A stretch of 37,738 bases of DNA from Bacilli bacterium (GTDB lineage: Bacteria; Bacillota_I; Bacilli_A; RF39; UBA660), in contig JAFWGF010000034.1 of the NCBI GenBank assembly GCA_017512495.1, positions 1 through 37,738 of the forward strand, written 5' to 3'. The position numbers and the translations under genes are program-made. Below, one piece after another: positions 33,327-37,738 of this stretch (positions within the stretch are counted from its first letter, which is position 1; each line of letters starts with the position of its first letter). The notes under the pieces were generated by a model, which saw nothing but the letters and a program-made list of their open reading frames with translations, did not search any database and was not told the DNA's origin.

Positions 33327-33335
33327 TGTTATAAT
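33327..33335 (+). promoter_or_regulatory. Extended -10 promoter of the signal peptidase gene
   Basis: TG-T-TATAAT lies 28 nt before ATG 33364, so the peptidase and the adhesin can be expressed apart from the fibre genes. Confidence 0.6.
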
Positions 33336-33363
33336 TAAATAAGAATAAAATGGAGTCGTGTTT

Positions 33364-34614
33364 ATGAAGAAGATAAAAGCAATCTTAAAATACATTTTTT
33401 ATAGTTTCCTAATCTTTTTAGTAGGATTATGCTGTTATGTATTCGTATGTTTAGATATCTTACATAAGGATTATGTTAATATCTTCGGATATACATATTT
33501 TGTTGTGGTTAGTGGATCAATGTCTGGTGAAATAGAAGTAAATGATATTGTCATAGTAGATATAACTAAAGATGTTCATGTTGATGATATCATAGCTTAT
33601 AAAAGTGATAAATCAATCGTAACACACAGATTAGTACAAAAGAACGGTAATAAGTATATAACTAAAGGTGATATGAATGATACTTATGATAAGGCTATCA
33701 CTAAGAAAGATATTATTGGAAAGATAACTTTTGTATTATCTCCTAAATTCTTATTGGAATTCGTTGTTTTGGTATTTATTATTCTAATAGTTTTAGCACT
33801 GTTAAACTTCGATGGAGTATTTAAAAAGCTATTTAAAATAGAAGATAAAGAAATAGTTCGTGAACATAAAAATGTTTTACCACAGGATATTTTCTGTAGT
33901 CCACAAGATAGAAATAACTTTGATGAACATTCAGGTTTAACAATTACAATTCCAATGAATGAGTTAAAGGATTTGAAAAAGTTACTTCAAAAAGAACAAG
34001 ATGCATCAGATAGTGTTGAAGTACTAGATGATACTCCTGAAGTTGAAGTGTTAGATTTAGAAAATGATGATATTTATAAGACTCCAAATGACCAAGAATT
34101 AAAAGAAGAAGAAATATATAATATTGTAGATGTTGTATTAAAAGTAAATAACGGAGCATTAGAAACTACACATTTAACTAAAGAATGGCAAAAGAAATAT
34201 ATTTATATTTATAAATTATGCCTATATATTCAAAGTGGTAGATATGACTTATTAGATAAAGCTATTAATGATGTGCCATTTAAAGAATACTTTGATTATG
34301 ATATTGATAAAGTTGGTTTATATAAGGAACTAAGAAATAAAATTTATGATTTACCAATTTATGTCTTCTTAAAAATACTATTTATCGCAATATTATATAA
34401 TGATGCTCATTTCTTTGATGGAGTATTTAAGATATTGAAATATAAGGTTTTAGTAGATAAAAACAATTCATTTGTAGTAGTTAAAGAAAAATATGATAAG
34501 AAGAGATTAAAAGCTTTAATTAACTTCATGGAAAGGGTGTCTAAAAAATATAATAAAAATGATAATTTAGACTTGAATAGAGAGAAAAAACTAGTAGATA
34601 TAAGTAATTATTAG
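33364..34614 (+). CDS. sipW: SipW-type (ER-type) signal peptidase with C-terminal extension
   Basis: An N-terminal helix (about 9-31) is followed by the catalytic domain: the Ser nucleophile in VVSGSMSGEIEVND (Ser52) and, instead of the usual bacterial Lys, a His in VTHRLV (His88), as in ER-type/SipW enzymes. GDMNDTYD supplies the conserved Asp. A second helix (about 125-148) follows. SipW proteins end near 190 residues; this one has about 416. The extra 260 residues are charged and cytoplasmic by topology, with an acidic linker and a helical domain I do not recognise. ATG 33364 is 8 bases after GGAG; GTG 33358 is too close. Confidence 0.88.
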   Translation: MKKIKAILKYIFYSFLIFLVGLCCYVFVCLDILHKDYVNIFGYTYFVVVSGSMSGEIEVNDIVIVDITKDVHVDDIIAYKSDKSIVTHRLVQKNGNKYITKGDMNDTYDKAITKKDIIGKITFVLSPKFLLEFVVLVFIILIVLALLNFDGVFKKLFKIEDKEIVREHKNVLPQDIFCSPQDRNNFDEHSGLTITIPMNELKDLKKLLQKEQDASDSVEVLDDTPEVEVLDLENDDIYKTPNDQELKEEEIYNIVDVVLKVNNGALETTHLTKEWQKKYIYIYKLCLYIQSGRYDLLDKAINDVPFKEYFDYDIDKVGLYKELRNKIYDLPIYVFLKILFIAILYNDAHFFDGVFKILKYKVLVDKNNSFVVVKEKYDKKRLKALINFMERVSKKYNKNDNLDLNREKKLVDISNY

Positions 34615-34631
34615 TTTATAAGGAGGTACAC

Positions 34632-37600
34632 TTGAAAAAGAGATTTTTAACAATAGCGTTAACAATTGTTTTTCTTGCGGTTTTCAGTGTAGCCTTCTTT
34701 TTCATTTACACAAATAAATCCGTATTAGGAGAACAAACAGATGTGATTTGGGATGGTAGTACTGTTGCTACCAGTTTTTCTGGTGGAAACGGAACTAAAG
34801 ATAACCCATATTTAATTAGAAATGGTGAGGAATTAGCATATTTAAAGAATGTTTTAGATAGCGAACAAGCAGAAGGTTATAAGGGCTTGTATTATGAATT
34901 AACTGCTGATATTAATTTAGGAAGTCATGATTTAGGACCAATTGCTTTAGATACAACATTTAGTGGAACCCTTGATGGAAAAGGACATGTTATTAAAAAT
35001 GTATCTATTACTGGAGAAAATGATTCAGAAAAAGATAATTATTATGGGTTATTTGGTAATATTGATAATGCTAAAATTAGTAATTTAAATATTGACGGAA
35101 TGAAAATTACTGTAAAAGGTGCTGGAGTAACTTATCTTGGGGCTTTAGCAGGTAAAGTAAATAATGAAACAGAAACTAAGAATAGTATTACTAATATTTC
35201 TCTTAAAGGTATTGAAATTGATTTAACAGAAGCTGAATTAGCAGAAGAAAGTAATGTTGGAACAATTATTGGTGAAATAGGTACTAATTATGAGATAAGA
35301 AATATTGTAGTATATGGAAGTATTAATGCTTCTTCGAACGATTATATTTCTAAATTAACTAATATGACTAGTTCAGATATAAATAATGTTGTTTATGATA
35401 TAAAAAGCGAATTAGAATTACAAAAAGAAGAACATAAAGAAGAAACAAAAATTGAAAATGTTTATGAATTTAAAGATAATAAATACTATTTAGGTGAAGA
35501 AGAAAAAAGCTTGGAAAGCATTCTAGTTGCATTTAATAAAGAATTAAATGATTACAAATGGGAATTGGTAGAGGACTATTTAAAACTAAGTACTATTCCA
35601 GAAGAAAAACAAGAAACAGGAACACCTACACAAGCTATGGGTGGAACTAAAGGTTTGAGAAGTGCTGCTATAAGTATTCATGATACTGGGATAGATACAG
35701 CTGCAAAAACAGCATATATTAATGATTTAACTAGTGATTATAATTACTATATGGGACTTAATTATACAGGGGGAGGAACTGTAACTACAGCTCCTACTGG
35801 TAATAGTTATAATTTATATAGTGATACTAATTTAGCTAAAATATATATTGCCTATAAAGGTAGTATGATTGATAGATCTAGTACAGTTGGTTATGTATCA
35901 ACAACTGAACAAATATCAGATTTTGTTTATTATAAGTATTACCCAATCAAAGATGGTTATGTTACTATCCCATTAATTGATAATCCTTATGCTGATAGAC
36001 CAACAGATTTAGCTTTTAATGGATGGATTACTGATTATGCTGGTGCTGTTGTCAGTTTAGATACTGATGATTATACAAGATATGTTAAAATACCAGCGCC
36101 AGCTGATCCAACTGCCGCAACAAGTATTACTATGTATGCTACATGGACAGAGGCTACTGCTATTGTAGCTAGTGTAAGCAACAATAACTTATCTACTACT
36201 GGTTTAAAAAGTGTTGGAATGAATCCAATTGCTACAAGAACACCAATATATGGTAATTTACCTACTCTATATTCTTATAATAGTATGAGTAGTGGTACTA
36301 GTAATCAAGGAACTTATTATCCAAATGGAGCAGTTTCTAATACAGGTGCTAGTTTAAATGGACAACGTTGTACTCGTATTGACCGTTGGACACCTAGAAC
36401 ATGTTACTATTATTTGGTTGTTCCAGAGTCAGATCTAGTTGCAGGAACTACTTATTATCAATTGCTTAATGGTAATATGCAGAGTTACACTTTAACTCCA
36501 ACAGGTTATCAAATGAATTCTTTCTTAAACGATGGAGAGGTTTTAGCAGGTTATTTTAAAAAAGGAGTGCCTGCAGGATCTTTAGTTGGTTACTATAATG
36601 ACTCAGGAGTAATTCAAACTAGTGGAAGTTGTACTGGAAATACATGTAATAACTATTATGAATTATTACAGTATGATGCTTCAAATGTATTTTCTTCAAC
36701 TAATTATGATTATTATTATTTAACTACAAGAGATACTAATATTGCTTATCTAACTAGTGATATTAATGGCTTTAATAATAGTGTTCCAGTAACAGTTACA
36801 GGTATTCATAATCATACTAATCGAAGTACTTATGATGTAGATTTAAGTGAAAGATCTATAAATGCTGGTGCTGATCTTAGAATAGAATATGTAAGTTTAT
36901 ATACTGGTCAAATAGAACCAGCTACATCTGGAGCAGCAAATTCAAATTATAATTATATTTATGGCAACTATCATAACTTAAAAATTGGAAGAGGAATACC
37001 AATTAGTGAAGGTAGTTATCAAAGTGGAGGATCATGGTATAATCCAACGTATAGTGATGGATATTATGATAATGCTAGAGGTGTTGTTGGAGGAAAAAAT
37101 AGTGGTACTGGTAGTGCAGGAACTCCTTCTAAATATACTTTTATTGTTGAATCTGGTTATTACAATTCAATAAGTAGTATAACAACAACAAGTGCTAGTG
37201 GAACATATTATGTAGATGCTACTGCTATTTATGGATCTGATTTTGATAGAATAACTAATACTAACAATAAATTAGGGGTATATTATAATGCAACTACAAC
37301 TTATGGTGGAACAATTAGAGCCGGAACTGACAAACCGAAATATATGACTACAATCATTAAAAGCGGAAAATTTGGTGAGGCTACTACAGAAGCTGCTTCA
37401 GGAGTTTATGTCGGTGGACTAACTGGTGGTACTATTTATTCACCTGTAGAGTTGATTGTTGAAGGTGGAGACATCTTTAATATCAATGGTGGACCGTTAG
37501 TTAGTAATTCTGTAAAAGCTAATAATATTATTTATATAAATATCAAAGGTGGAAATACTGACTTTATCTTTGGTGGAGCGGCCCTTAGTACAACCTATGG

Positions 37601-37738
37601 AAACCGTATTATTAGTGTTACTGGCGGACAAATAGATTATTCTGTCTTTGGTGGATCTAATGGTACTGCCGGTGGAAATGGTGATGGTACTCTAGATGGA
37701 GATTCATTTATCTATATTGGTGGAGATGCTGTTATTGG
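34632..37738 (+). CDS. Giant repetitive surface protein (3' end outside the window)
   Basis: The frame is open from TTG 34632, with AAGGAGG 6 bases upstream, to the window edge: at least 1035 residues. An N-terminal signal or anchor (about 6-27) is followed by FSGGNGTKDNPYLIRNGEEL, a module common in Gram-positive adhesins, and GLUG-like repeats (YYGLFGNIDNAKISNLNIDG, about residue 137). Near 440-510, LAFNGWITDY through SITMYATWTEA resembles a Listeria-Bacteroides (Flg_new/InlB-B) repeat. The later part is rich in Gly, Thr, Ser and Tyr, with GG-spaced strands suggesting a beta-helix. It probably acts in adhesion. The anchoring signal lies beyond the window. Confidence 0.82.
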   Translation, partial: MKKRFLTIALTIVFLAVFSVAFFFIYTNKSVLGEQTDVIWDGSTVATSFSGGNGTKDNPYLIRNGEELAYLKNVLDSEQAEGYKGLYYELTADINLGSHDLGPIALDTTFSGTLDGKGHVIKNVSITGENDSEKDNYYGLFGNIDNAKISNLNIDGMKITVKGAGVTYLGALAGKVNNETETKNSITNISLKGIEIDLTEAELAEESNVGTIIGEIGTNYEIRNIVVYGSINASSNDYISKLTNMTSSDINNVVYDIKSELELQKEEHKEETKIENVYEFKDNKYYLGEEEKSLESILVAFNKELNDYKWELVEDYLKLSTIPEEKQETGTPTQAMGGTKGLRSAAISIHDTGIDTAAKTAYINDLTSDYNYYMGLNYTGGGTVTTAPTGNSYNLYSDTNLAKIYIAYKGSMIDRSSTVGYVSTTEQISDFVYYKYYPIKDGYVTIPLIDNPYADRPTDLAFNGWITDYAGAVVSLDTDDYTRYVKIPAPADPTAATSITMYATWTEATAIVASVSNNNLSTTGLKSVGMNPIATRTPIYGNLPTLYSYNSMSSGTSNQGTYYPNGAVSNTGASLNGQRCTRIDRWTPRTCYYYLVVPESDLVAGTTYYQLLNGNMQSYTLTPTGYQMNSFLNDGEVLAGYFKKGVPAGSLVGYYNDSGVIQTSGSCTGNTCNNYYELLQYDASNVFSSTNYDYYYLTTRDTNIAYLTSDINGFNNSVPVTVTGIHNHTNRSTYDVDLSERSINAGADLRIEYVSLYTGQIEPATSGAANSNYNYIYGNYHNLKIGRGIPISEGSYQSGGSWYNPTYSDGYYDNARGVVGGKNSGTGSAGTPSKYTFIVESGYYNSISSITTTSASGTYYVDATAIYGSDFDRITNTNNKLGVYYNATTTYGGTIRAGTDKPKYMTTIIKSGKFGEATTEAASGVYVGGLTGGTIYSPVELIVEGGDIFNINGGPLVSNSVKANNIIYINIKGGNTDFIFGGAALSTTYGNRIISVTGGQIDYSVFGGSNGTAGGNGDGTLDGDSFIYIGGDAVI

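Noticed and set aside
36985-37173. 62-residue plus-strand ORF
   Set aside because: It lies in another frame inside the open adhesin frame and encodes a Val/Leu/Ile-rich product with no ribosome site.

Overview
The window is AT-rich DNA from a low-GC Firmicute of the Bacilli. It uses the standard code: both release factors are present (RF1 with PVT, RF2 with SPF), and RF2 is made through a frameshift at an in-frame TGA. Gene order tracks the Bacillus subtilis chromosome. A likely rpoE end is followed by prfA-prmC-spoIIR-mntP, fba-murA, rpmE-rpiB, a DUF1146 gene, spoIIQ-mbl and tagO, then hpf-secA, prfB, YitT genes, ftsE-ftsX and uvrB. SpoIIR and SpoIIQ suggest endospore formation. The strain is plausibly a gut member of the Erysipelotrichales or an RF39-like lineage, but that is inference.

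Region 1 (1-9972) holds housekeeping, sporulation and envelope genes on the plus strand. They are tightly packed, and terminator hairpins often include the stop codon of the gene they end. Points of interest are an mntP gene that seems to start at ATT, an SGNH-like protein that has lost its catalytic residues, a SpoIIQ lacking a zinc-ligand His, a candidate sigma-F promoter for spoIIQ, and a spoIIR ribosome site buried in the upstream terminator.

Region 2 (10039-12807) is a complete agr-type quorum-sensing locus inserted into the conserved backbone. A LytTR regulator and an HPK10-like kinase lie on the plus strand. An AgrB peptidase and a 40-residue AgrD-like propeptide (CVWFI core followed by an acidic tail) converge on them from the minus strand.

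Region 3 (13035-29361) returns to the backbone: cold-shock protein, long HPF, SecA, a phosphoesterase, cardiolipin synthase, two methyltransferases, prfB, two tandem YitT proteins, FtsE/FtsX with an M23 hydrolase as likely partner, a membrane protein and UvrB. The first methyltransferase has a consensus promoter and a roughly 200-nt structured leader with a short leader ORF, which looks like an attenuator.

Region 4 (29537 to the end) is an accessory surface locus. It encodes a membrane-anchored TasA-like protein, a SipW-type-signal fibre protein sharing a C-terminal signature with it, an acidic repeat protein, a 545-residue protein of unknown function, an ER-type (SipW) signal peptidase with a long unexplained cytoplasmic tail, and a very large repetitive surface protein that runs off the window. 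I read it as a dedicated secretion and assembly system for an extracellular fibre or adhesin. Control by the agr locus is possible but unproven.

No stretch over 300 bases lacks a gene. I saw no tRNA, rRNA, CRISPR array or insertion sequence.
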